From Elioraea tepidiphila DSM 17972 (lineage in GTDB: Bacteria; Pseudomonadota; Alphaproteobacteria; Acetobacterales; Acetobacteraceae), in the NCBI RefSeq assembly GCF_000378465.1, contig NZ_KB899914.1, positions 119,513 through 183,512 of the forward strand: a stretch of 64,000 nucleotides of DNA. The letters run 5' to 3'. Within the stretch, counting starts at the first letter, position 1. Each line of letters starts with the position of its first letter. The notes beneath the pieces were generated by a model. That model worked only from the letters and a program-made list of their open reading frames with translations, had not been told where the DNA came from and made no database searches. The position numbers and the translations under genes were made by a program. Shown here one piece after another: positions 8,877-16,257 of this stretch.

Positions 8877-9315
8877 ATGCGTGAACCGGGCTGGTTCTTG
8901 CTCGGGTTCGTGGTCGGCGCGGTCGCCGGCTGGGCGGCGGTGATCGCGGCCTATGCGGCCTATGTCGAGGTCTTCAACGTGTTCGATCGTGACGGTGGTG
9001 GCGCGATGGCGGCGGCCTTCGCGATCGGCCCCATGGTCGGGCTGATCACGGGACTCGTCACCGGCGTGCAGGTCGCGCTCCGGCGGAGGCGGCGCGCCGC
9101 CGCGACGCTGGCCCGCGGCGATCCGCTGCGTGTTCGGCGCGGTGCTGGGGTTCCCCGGCGGATTCGCCGTTGCGGTGATGGTGATGCGCGCCGTCGTGCC
9201 GACACTCTAACTGCCGGAGAACGCGTCGGCCCAGCTGCACCTGCTGCCTGTGGCGATCGCGCTCGCGACCGCGATTCTCGGCGGCTGGCGCGGGCTGCGC
9301 ACTCGCGCCACCTGA
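8877..9315 (+). pseudogene. Small multi-spanning membrane protein, frameshifted and interrupted by a stop
   Basis: An ATG at 8877 opens a frame with two convincing transmembrane helices (FLLGFVVGAVAGWAAVIAAY and FAIGPMVGLITGLVTGVQVAL). After an Arg/Ala-rich linker at about 9085-9118 this frame becomes non-sense-like. The +1 frame then continues with two more good helices (VFGAVLGFPGGFAVAVMVM and LLPVAIALATAILGG), ending at TGA 9313-9315. That downstream frame also contains an in-frame TAA at 9208-9210. The simplest reading is a four-TM protein with a frameshift in a CGG/GCG-rich run and a nonsense mutation (CAA to TAA would be enough). Sequencing error could explain the shift but not so easily the stop. 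I do not recognise the family. Confidence 0.6.
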
Positions 9316-9319
9316 CCCG

Positions 9320-10384
9320 CTACTTGTAGGCGACCGCCGCGCTTGCGGGCCCGCCGAGCGGGATCACCTCGACATGCCTGAACCCCGCCTCGCGGCACCA
9401 GGCAGCGTAGTCGGCGCCGGTGAAGTCGAAGGCGTCGCCGAACTCGATCAGCATGTTGAGCGACATCAGCAGGCCGAAGACGTTCCGCCGGCGGTCATCA
9501 TCGATGATGTTCTCGATCGCGACCAGCGCGCCGCCCTCGGGCAGCGCGCGATAAGCCTTGGCGATCAGCATCTTCTTATGCGCGAGGTCCCAATCGTGCA
9601 GGATCATCCCCATGGTGATCACGTCGGCTTGGGGGAGCTCGTCGGTCAGGAAGTCGACCACCTCGGCTGTCACGCGATCCGCGAGCCCGCGCGCAGCGAT
9701 GCGGCGCTCGGCGATCGGGCGCACCACCGGCAGGTCGCAGGAGCGCGCGGTGATGTGCGGATGGTGCGCGGCGACGATCGAGGAGAGCAGTCCGTTGGCA
9801 CCGCCGATGTCCACCAGCGTCCGGTACGGGGAGAAGTCGAAGCGCTCGGCGAAGGCGATGAAGTTGCCGCGCGAGATGCCCTCCATCGCGGCCATGAACT
9901 GTTCGAGCCGCGCGGGATCGGCGTAAAGCTCGTCGAACATCGGCCGCCCGGAATGCTTGATCTCGTTCTGCGGCCGGCCCGTCTTCAACGCCTCCGTCAG
10001 ATCGCCCCAGAAGCGATAGAGACGCGCGTTCGCCATCTCCAGGATGCCGCCGACATAGCCCGGGCTGTTGCGATCAAGGTACAGCGCGGTCGCCTCGGTG
10101 TTGCCGTAGCGCGCCGCCTCGCCCGCACCGTCGCGCGCGAGCATGCCGAGCGACACCAGCGTGTCGAGGAAGTCGAAGGTGGCGCGCGGGGCGAGGCCGA
10201 GCGCCGCCTCAAGGTCGCGCCCGGTCCGAGGCCCCTGCCCGAGCACGGTGAATACACCGAGTTCCACCGCGCTCAGCAGCGCCTTCGAACCCCAGAACGC
10301 CATGCCGAGTTCGAGGATCGGCGCGGGCGAGGGCGGCGTGGTCACGTGGGGGAGCTGGGTCCGGATGGTCTGCTGGACGGTCAT
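9320..10384 (-). CDS. SAM-dependent O-methyltransferase (Methyltransf_2 family)
   Basis: 354 aa. An N-terminal winged-helix dimerisation region (ELGMAFWGSKALLSAVELGVF) precedes a Rossmann methyltransferase domain. The SAM-binding motif is LVDIGGANGLLSS, and the catalytic-region motif is MILHDWD. This is the layout of acetylserotonin/small-molecule O-methyltransferases such as those in carotenoid, bacteriochlorophyll and antibiotic pathways. The ATG at 10384 has a GGAG-type ribosome site upstream. It is divergent from the NHL-repeat gene, and no pathway genes lie nearby, so the substrate is unknown. Confidence 0.88.
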   Translation of the reverse strand: MTVQQTIRTQLPHVTTPPSPAPILELGMAFWGSKALLSAVELGVFTVLGQGPRTGRDLEAALGLAPRATFDFLDTLVSLGMLARDGAGEAARYGNTEATALYLDRNSPGYVGGILEMANARLYRFWGDLTEALKTGRPQNEIKHSGRPMFDELYADPARLEQFMAAMEGISRGNFIAFAERFDFSPYRTLVDIGGANGLLSSIVAAHHPHITARSCDLPVVRPIAERRIAARGLADRVTAEVVDFLTDELPQADVITMGMILHDWDLAHKKMLIAKAYRALPEGGALVAIENIIDDDRRRNVFGLLMSLNMLIEFGDAFDFTGADYAAWCREAGFRHVEVIPLGGPASAAVAYK

Positions 10385-10522
10385 GGCGGTCTCCTCTGCG
10401 GATGGCGCGGAGCCTGCCGCGCGCCGCTTGCCGCGGCCATCGCCGAATCTTTCCGGTTCTTTCCCGCGCTTGCCGGATCGGCCCCGGCGCAGGAGGCTCG
10501 GGCGCGACAGAGGAGGAACCGG

Positions 10523-11356
10523 ATGCTGACCGTGGCACTGGGCGAGGCGACCTACCGGGTGGTGCGGCCCTGGGGCGAGGTGCCGGTGGGCCAGGGCGTG
10601 CCCTCGGACGTGGCGGTGGCGCCGGACGGACGCGTGCTGGTGCTGCTGCGGCGCGATCCCACGATCGATCCCGTCTGGCCTTCGGTGATCGTGCTCTCGC
10701 CGGAAGGCAGGCGGCTCGCCGCCTGGGGCGAAGAGGTGCTGGATGCGCATTTCCTCGCCGTCGCGCCCGATGGGCGCGTGTTCGTGGTGGACCGCGACAT
10801 GCACGAGATCGTGGTGTTCGCCATGGACGGTCGGCGCATCGGCGGGCTCGGCACGCGCGGCGTGCCCGGCGCACCGTTCAACGCGCCCTGCGACGTGGCC
10901 TTCGGGCCAGACGGTTCGATCTACGTGGCGGACGGCTACGGCAACTCGCTGGTGCACCGGTTCGATGCGGACGGGAAACTGCTCGCGAGCTGGGGACGGC
11001 CGGGCGCCGGCCCAGGCGAGTTCACCACCCCGCATAGTGTCGCCGTGCTGCCCGACCGGCGCGTCGCGGTGGCGGACCGCGAGAACAACCGCGTTCAGGT
11101 GTTCACCGCCAACGGCGCCTGGCTCGCCTCCTGGGGCGACCACCACAAGCCGATGAGCGTGAGCGTGGACCGCGCGGGGCAGGTCTGGGTCACCGACCAG
11201 GTGCCACGGCTCTCGCTGCTCTCGGGCGATGGCGCGCTGCTCGGGCGCTGTCGGCCGGTGCTGAACGGCGCGCACGGCATGGCGCTGGGCGAGGGCGTGG
11301 TGCTGCTGTCGGAGCAGAACCCTCCCCGGGTGACGCGGCTCGAACGCCTCGGGTGA
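10523..11356 (+). CDS. NHL-repeat beta-propeller protein
   Basis: 277 aa built of repeated NHL/6-bladed-propeller units (for example PSDVAVAPDGRVLVL, CDVAFGPDGSIYVADGYGNS, PHSVAVLPDRRVAVADRENN). Such proteins resemble peptidyl-alpha-hydroxyglycine amidating lyase-like and gluconolactonase-like propellers. No secretion signal is visible, so it is probably cytoplasmic. The start is set by a perfect AGGAGG Shine-Dalgarno six bases before ATG 10523; the same frame is open far upstream but without coding character. Function unknown; ligand or carbohydrate-lactone binding is possible. Confidence 0.8.
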   Translation: MLTVALGEATYRVVRPWGEVPVGQGVPSDVAVAPDGRVLVLLRRDPTIDPVWPSVIVLSPEGRRLAAWGEEVLDAHFLAVAPDGRVFVVDRDMHEIVVFAMDGRRIGGLGTRGVPGAPFNAPCDVAFGPDGSIYVADGYGNSLVHRFDADGKLLASWGRPGAGPGEFTTPHSVAVLPDRRVAVADRENNRVQVFTANGAWLASWGDHHKPMSVSVDRAGQVWVTDQVPRLSLLSGDGALLGRCRPVLNGAHGMALGEGVVLLSEQNPPRVTRLERLG

Positions 11357-11442
11357 TCGCGGCTCTGTTCGGTGCGACCGGAAAACGGTATCATGCCCCC
11401 ATCCCGGTCTCGCCCGGGCAGCGTCGGTCGGGGGCAGGGACG

Positions 11443-12576
11443 ATGAAGCTCACCACCTGGAACATCGCCTGGTTCGACCACAGCTGGGGCGTGCTGGAGG
11501 GCCGCTACGAGCCCGGCAAGATGCGCGCGCAGCGGCGGCTGCCCACGCTCGCGAAGGCGCGCCGCCAGGCCGATGCGGTGCGCGACGAGATCGGCCGGAT
11601 AGCCCCCGACATCCTGTTCCTGTGCGAGGCGCCGGCCGGTGAGGCGGCGATCGCTTCCTGGGTCAGCGCCGAGCTGCCGGCCTACGACGTCGTGCGGCGC
11701 GACGGCGGCTCCTACGCCACCAAGGGCGATCAGTGGCAGTGGTTCCTGATCCGCAAGGAGCTGGCCGACCGGCTGCAACCCGCGCTGCTCGACATCACGG
11801 TCTGGCGCGACTTCGCCGCGCGCGGCTCGCCCTCGATCCGCCCCGATGGCACCTGGTCGGTCTCGATCCCGCGGCTCCGCACCGTCGGCGGTGTGCCGGA
11901 CGTGCCTGTGGCCGAGCGCAGCCCGCACAGCTTCTACCGCCACCCGCAGACGCTGCTGCTGACGATCGCCGGGGTGCGGGTGGAGATCATCGGCGCCCAT
12001 CTCAAGAGCAAGTTCACCAGCTTCACGCCGCGCATGCGCCGCGCCGACGAGAGCTTCGACGACTACGCCAAGGAGCCGAAGATCGCGGCCTGGCTCGCCG
12101 ATGCCCATGCCGCGCGGGTGAAGCTCAGTTCGGAGGCGCAGAACGTGCGCGCCTATATCGACCACCGCTTCAGCCAGACCGCCGATCCCTCGATCCTGGT
12201 GCTGGGCGACCTGAACGACGGCCCCGGCAAGGAGCTGATGGAGCGCGAGTACCTGCTGCATGACCTGATCTCGAACCTGCAAGGCGACGTGTTCTTCGCG
12301 CAGCAGTTCCTGAACCACGCGCTGTTCGACCGCCCGCAGCATCTGCGCTGGACGGTGCGGTTCCGCGACGTGATCGACCCCGAGCGCGACCCCAACATCC
12401 TGCTCGACCACATCCTGTTCACCCAGGCGCTGGCCGGTGGTGGGACGAGCCCCCTGCGCGTGCACACCGGCGCCGGTCTGGTCGAACATCTCGCGCATGA
12501 GGAGACCGAGGCCGCGTTCGGGAAGGACGTGGCGTCGGACCACCGGCCCGTGAGCGTTGTGCTGTCGCTGCGCTGA
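11443..12576 (+). CDS. Endonuclease/exonuclease/phosphatase (EEP) family protein
   Basis: 377 aa EEP fold (DNase I/exonuclease III/inositol phosphatase superfamily). Diagnostic pieces are the N-terminal TTWNIAWF strand with the metal-site Asn, ILFLCEAP with the metal-binding Glu, IIGAHLKSKF with a catalytic His, ILVLGDLNDGPG with the Asp/Asn pair, and C-terminal SDHRPVSV with the catalytic Asp-His. All catalytic positions appear intact. It lacks a signal peptide. The substrate could be DNA, RNA or a phosphoester and cannot be assigned. It is followed 147 bp downstream by two toxin-like genes in the same direction. Confidence 0.87.
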   Translation: MKLTTWNIAWFDHSWGVLEGRYEPGKMRAQRRLPTLAKARRQADAVRDEIGRIAPDILFLCEAPAGEAAIASWVSAELPAYDVVRRDGGSYATKGDQWQWFLIRKELADRLQPALLDITVWRDFAARGSPSIRPDGTWSVSIPRLRTVGGVPDVPVAERSPHSFYRHPQTLLLTIAGVRVEIIGAHLKSKFTSFTPRMRRADESFDDYAKEPKIAAWLADAHAARVKLSSEAQNVRAYIDHRFSQTADPSILVLGDLNDGPGKELMEREYLLHDLISNLQGDVFFAQQFLNHALFDRPQHLRWTVRFRDVIDPERDPNILLDHILFTQALAGGGTSPLRVHTGAGLVEHLAHEETEAAFGKDVASDHRPVSVVLSLR

Positions 12577-12723
12577 CCGTCGCGCCTCTCGCCGCAGGTT
12601 GCAGGCGCGGGTCGTTTCCCACCCGGCGCTTGACCCAGCCGGTAGGCCGGCGGACAGTTCCGCCTGCGCGACGGGCGCCCGGCGGTGCCCCGCGGCCCCC
12701 CTGCTCGAGCCTGGAGGACCAGC

Positions 12724-13425
12724 ATGTCCGGCGGCGCCAACAAGGACTTCCTCGCCAACCCCGTGGGGTGGATGCGCAACAACCTGCTGATCATCGACAT
12801 CCAGACCGGCGGAACGGACACCAGCGCCGCCGATCGCGGCTACATCCTGAAGTACGACCAGGGCGCGCTGGTGACCTGCAACATCGACCGCGACCCCTCG
12901 CGCACCGCGCAGGTGACGGGCGGCGGCACGCGACAGGTGTACCGGGTGAAGGAGGCGACGGGGACGGCGCACAGATACGCGCACCGGTTCCAGGCCTACT
13001 ACCTGCCGTTCTTCTCGAACGCGTTCCGCACCATGCGGCTCGACCCCGCGTTGTTCCCACCGGGCGCGGATTTCTTCTTCACCGACACGGTGAACGGCTG
13101 TTCCTTCGCCGCCGGGCCCGGGCAGAACCCGAAGGTGGGGCATTTCAACCGCACGGTCGGCGGCGTCGATCCCGGCGCGGCGATCGACCAGGCAACGATG
13201 AACAACGACATCGCCGCCGAGTTCGGCATGGGGACGGACGTGAAGCTGACGAAGGCGAGCTACAAGCCGATCGCCACCTGCTACGCCACCGTGTTCGGGA
13301 TCAGGAACAACGCCGGGTGGGATTTCTACTGGCAGGGCCCGCGCGAGTGGGTGGGCATGAAGAACGGCGAGAAGGAGTTCAAGGTGCCGGTGAACATGCT
13401 GCACCAGTGCGACAACAACGGATGA
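12724..13425 (+). CDS. Uncharacterised protein with NGC...H motif, candidate cysteine deamidase-like fold
   Basis: 233 aa, with a GGAGG ribosome site before the ATG and no signal peptide or transmembrane segment. I do not recognise a named family. The stretch FFFTDTVNGCSFAAG followed by KVGHFNRT places Cys126 fourteen residues before His140. This resembles the (L/V)xGC...His arrangement of the CNF1/BLF1/CheD glutamine-deamidase superfamily, where the Cys and a His 12-17 residues later are catalytic. It is followed 39 bp later by an EndoU-like gene, so both may be effector or toxin domains. The deamidase idea is inference from one motif; a structural or unrelated Cys/His protein remains possible. 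Confidence 0.55.
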   Translation: MSGGANKDFLANPVGWMRNNLLIIDIQTGGTDTSAADRGYILKYDQGALVTCNIDRDPSRTAQVTGGGTRQVYRVKEATGTAHRYAHRFQAYYLPFFSNAFRTMRLDPALFPPGADFFFTDTVNGCSFAAGPGQNPKVGHFNRTVGGVDPGAAIDQATMNNDIAAEFGMGTDVKLTKASYKPIATCYATVFGIRNNAGWDFYWQGPREWVGMKNGEKEFKVPVNMLHQCDNNG

Positions 13426-13464
13426 CCGTCCGCGCGATGAGCGGCAGGTGGAGGGGGCGGCGCG

Positions 13465-13977
13465 ATGCCTGAGAAGAAGAACCTGCCGACCCAGGACAAG
13501 GTCGAGACCGGCAATCCCAACTTCGATGGCACCTTCAACGACCACGTGATGAAGGGCAATTCGCACGGCACGCAGATCAACGGGCTGCACTGCCTGAGTC
13601 AGATGATCGCCCAGGGAAAGAACCCCGTGAAGGCAAACGTCGAGACCGATCGGCGCTGCCCGAACGTCTACAAGGCCGACGTGACGATCGGCAGCGCGAC
13701 CAAGACGGGCACGTTCTTCCCCGACACCTGGTCGATCGACCAGGTGCGAACGGCGGTGACCTTGGCGTGGCGCGACTGGAAGACCTTCGGCACCGGCCCG
13801 TCCTCCAGCATCTACAAGGGTCTGAAGGACAAGTACGGGCTGAGCTGGGCTGGGCTGGCAACGATCCGCGCGCCCAACGGGAGGGATCAGAAGATCTGGA
13901 TCGGTGCGCGCGGTGCGGGCGAGGGAGACAAGCCGATCATCACGGCCTTCCCGGCTGTGAACAACACGTTCTTCTGA
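13465..13977 (+). CDS. EndoU-like ribonuclease domain protein
   Basis: 170 aa single-domain protein. The pattern fits the bacterial EndoU toxin family: His27 and His42 separated by 15 residues (in DHVMKGNSHGTQINGLHC), a conserved Lys80 leading into KTGTFFPDTWS, then helix IDQVRTAVTLAW, and a C-terminal IITAFP strand corresponding to the usual TA(Y/F)P. In CdiA-type EndoU toxins two His with the same spacing and a Lys are catalytic (recalled family knowledge). It lacks the delivery domains of CdiA or T6SS toxins. No obvious immunity gene follows, since the next gene is convergent. It is probably co-transcribed with the preceding Cys/His protein. Confidence 0.6.
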   Translation: MPEKKNLPTQDKVETGNPNFDGTFNDHVMKGNSHGTQINGLHCLSQMIAQGKNPVKANVETDRRCPNVYKADVTIGSATKTGTFFPDTWSIDQVRTAVTLAWRDWKTFGTGPSSSIYKGLKDKYGLSWAGLATIRAPNGRDQKIWIGARGAGEGDKPIITAFPAVNNTFF

Positions 13978-13989
13978 GGCGCGGGCGTT

Positions 13990-14055
13990 GCCCCGCTGCC
14001 GCGGTCGGGCAGCGGGGCGGGAGGCGGTGGGCGGGCCGGATCGCGTCCGGCCCGC
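13990..14055. terminator. Two tandem GC-rich hairpins between convergent genes
   Basis: Hairpin 1 has 11-bp perfect arms (13990-14000 and 14008-14018) with a 7-base loop. Hairpin 2 has 10-bp arms (14031-14040 and 14046-14055) with a 5-base loop. They fill the gap between the EndoU-like gene and the convergent PRC-barrel gene. No U-tract follows, so they would be inefficient intrinsic terminators; they may act with Rho or stabilise the 3' ends. Confidence 0.5.
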
Positions 14056-14061
14056 GTCGCG

Positions 14062-14487
14062 TCAGCGCTGGCGGCGCGGGTAGTCGAACGGCGGCACGCT
14101 GCGGAGCTGTTCCGCGGTCAGGTTCGTCTCGACCCGGACCTCGGTGGGCGACATCGGCCGGAGCCGGAAATAGGCCGGGTTCACGGCGATGTGCCGCTCG
14201 CCCGCGCCGGCGCTGCCATGGGAAAGGATCAGCGCGACGATCTGCCCGCGCTCGGACACGACGATGTCCTCGACATCGGCGATCTTCCGCCCCTCGCCCA
14301 GGTTGTACACGTCAGCGCCATGCAGCCGGCTGACGAGATAGGTGGTCTCCAGCTGCTGGTCCGACGGGGCGGTGACCGAGGATGTGGTGGAGCCGGGCGT
14401 TCCCTGGGCGTGGGCGAGGCCGACGCCGCCCGCGACCGTGAGCAGGGTCGCCGCGGCGTAGCGCAGCGTCGTGTGGGCACGTGCCAT
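14062..14487 (-). CDS. Exported PRC-barrel domain protein
   Basis: 141 aa. A signal peptide (ARAHTTLRYAAATLLTVAGG ... AHAQG) is followed by a PRC-barrel-like domain: LVSRLHGADVYNLGEGRKI, then DIVVSERGQIVALIL. Exported PRC-barrel proteins are common in Acetobacteraceae and rhizobia and are of uncertain role, possibly envelope or stress related. The start chosen at 14487 is preceded by AAGGAGGA, a strong ribosome site; a longer frame upstream lacks one. Confidence 0.82.
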   Translation of the reverse strand: MARAHTTLRYAAATLLTVAGGVGLAHAQGTPGSTTSSVTAPSDQQLETTYLVSRLHGADVYNLGEGRKIADVEDIVVSERGQIVALILSHGSAGAGERHIAVNPAYFRLRPMSPTEVRVETNLTAEQLRSVPPFDYPRRQR

Positions 14488-14878
14488 GGGATGGTCCTCC
14501 TTGCGAAGCTGATGGGCCATACGGTGCCAACCGGCGAGGAGCGCGGAGGTTTCCTCATTGTCGCGTGAGCGGGGGATGGAAATGGGTACCAAGCGGGACG
14601 CGATGCTGTGAGAGCCAGACCGCGGTCCCGACGCGATAGGTGGTACAGCAGCCGGCCGGCTTTGTGCGCCGGAGCCTCATCCGGCAAGCTGGAGTGGGTC
14701 TTCGCCGTGGTGCGCGCAGCCGAGGCGGTGCGTCATCCGGTGCGTGGATCGAGCCTGAGCTCATCGGTGGTACGAGCCCCAACGGCGCACGAAGCATTGA
14801 CGACGCTAACGAGATCGCCGCTCTTCAACGAGGCGGGTCGCCAAGATCAAGCGCGCGCCAAAGGCCGAGCGGACGGCG
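14488..14878. other. Non-coding stretch next to a low-GC island
   Basis: No convincing gene on either strand. The open frames here lack ribosome sites and recognisable sequence. An imperfect inverted repeat (GGTACCA near 14584 against TGGTAC near 14640, with CGGGAC/GTCCCG inside) and a direct GACGCGAT duplication (near 14601 and 14629) are present. They could be scars of an insertion. No transposase or integrase remnant is recognisable. Confidence 0.4.
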
Positions 14879-15520
14879 CTAGCGACTGTTCCGGATGTGT
14901 CCAATAAACTCCCACCGCTTGCCGGCCCGCTCGAAAGGCCGGCCGATCCGGAACTCAGGATCAGCCATCCTGCCATCCGTGACTACGACAGCGCCGTGAC
15001 AGAGCCGCGTCGCCAACATCGGCAGGAGCCGCTCGCCGCTGTCGCGGTGTCCGGCATGGCCGTCGTCAGATCCCAGGAAAACGAGGTTGGACCCACCCTC
15101 GGAACCGCCGTCGTTGATGTGAAGGAATGCGGAGATCGACTTGGGCGCGAACTGCTGCTCCAGCACGTCCTGGGCCAGATCGCGCCGAAGCTCGACCATG
15201 ACCTCCGACCCATCGCGCCTGCGCCAGATTTCGATGGCCGAGAACGGTTGGATTGGATCTGCCGTGTACCACGTCCGCTTCTCCGGCTGCCTGTCATCCC
15301 GTCCCGTCACCCGCGAAATGAGGGTCCATTCCGCGGGGACGCCTCCGCATGCGCTCGTGCGGTGCTTGTGATAGTTCACATCACAGAACGTAAACCGGTC
15401 GACACGGTCGCCGAAAAGACGGAACGCGATGGGCAGGTCCCGGCCCGAACCAGGCCCATAGTACCGTCCAGGAGCGACCTCGAGACCGGAGATGTCGTCG
15501 TCGAACAGGCTTGTGCTCAT
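14879..15520 (-). CDS. Hypothetical protein, partner of PD-(D/E)xK-like gene
   Basis: 213 aa, cytoplasmic, no recognised domain. It has alternating strand-rich segments (LPIAFRLFGDRVDRFTFCDVNY, WTLISRVTG, SEVMVELRRDLAQDVLEQQF), several His/Cys residues and a C-terminal basic tail. It overlaps the upstream gene by four bases (ATGA), so the pair is translationally coupled. Base composition is visibly less GC-rich than neighbouring genes, like its partner. Function unknown; the pairing suggests a two-component accessory module, possibly defence. Confidence 0.7.
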   Translation of the reverse strand: MSTSLFDDDISGLEVAPGRYYGPGSGRDLPIAFRLFGDRVDRFTFCDVNYHKHRTSACGGVPAEWTLISRVTGRDDRQPEKRTWYTADPIQPFSAIEIWRRRDGSEVMVELRRDLAQDVLEQQFAPKSISAFLHINDGGSEGGSNLVFLGSDDGHAGHRDSGERLLPMLATRLCHGAVVVTDGRMADPEFRIGRPFERAGKRWEFIGHIRNSR

Positions 15521-16203
15521 CGCGCTAGAAGACCCATGGCCTGAGTCACGTCTTTCACAAAGGCATCACAGGTCCTGTGCGGTCGGGTGGCTCTCTCCTT
15601 CAGTTGCTTACCGACGTTGTCCCAATGGTCGGTCTGGGTTTTTTGGTTACGATACTTCTGGAATCGATCGAAAACGAATCGAAGGAGGTGCTCCCAAACG
15701 ATCTGCGTTACACGGGGATATTTTTGTTGCAGCAAATCATCAATGTGATTGCCGATCGCAATCAGCCGAATCCGGAGTCTGTTGCCGTCATCATAAAGGC
15801 CGGTTTCATAGATCTGCTTCGCTGCACACCGAATCTTTGCGGGGGGCAAGCACCCGATGGCAGCAAGAACACGGTGGACGTTCTCGCCGGAGGGGTTCGT
15901 CCACGGCCCGTTCAGCGCACATCGGCTCCTCTTGACCTCGGCAATGACCACGTCGATCCGATCACTGGACAGGGACAGGCCGCCACTGTCGTCTTGCATG
16001 ATGTCATCCGGCGTGTCGTAGAGGCGTTCCTTTCGGTAGGGAAAACGGACGGCCAAAAGGTCAGCGTCTGTACGTGCGGCGCCGCGCCGAACCGGATGGA
16101 TGTAGAAGTTCTCGATCTGAAGGAATCCGTTGAGACGCAGGTACCAGTAGGCCACCTTTTCGCAGCTCAACTGGCAGCTCTCGGAACCGCCCGGTGACAC
16201 CAT
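15517..16203 (-). CDS. PD-(D/E)xK nuclease-like protein
   Basis: 228 aa. The N-terminal half carries TDADLLAVRFPYRKE (Asp46/Asp48) and DVVIAEVKRSR with Glu89-x-Lys91. These are a plausible PD-(D/E)xK metal site: Asp on one strand, ExK on the next. This is the core of restriction-endonuclease-like folds. The C-terminal half is helical with no known domain. Codon use and base composition are distinctly more AT-rich than the flanking genes, including TTTTTTGG and AATCGATCG-like runs, suggesting horizontal acquisition. It is coupled to the downstream hypothetical gene. The nuclease assignment is inference from motif geometry. Confidence 0.6.
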   Translation of the reverse strand: MVSPGGSESCQLSCEKVAYWYLRLNGFLQIENFYIHPVRRGAARTDADLLAVRFPYRKERLYDTPDDIMQDDSGGLSLSSDRIDVVIAEVKRSRCALNGPWTNPSGENVHRVLAAIGCLPPAKIRCAAKQIYETGLYDDGNRLRIRLIAIGNHIDDLLQQKYPRVTQIVWEHLLRFVFDRFQKYRNQKTQTDHWDNVGKQLKERATRPHRTCDAFVKDVTQAMGLLAR

Positions 16204-16257
16204 GGAACCATCCGTGCTCGCGCCGTCGAAGGAGGTAGCGACCGGATCGACGTTCGC

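Noticed and set aside
14584..14650. Possible insertion-sequence ends
   Set aside because: The inverted repeat is imperfect and no transposase remnant or target duplication could be identified.
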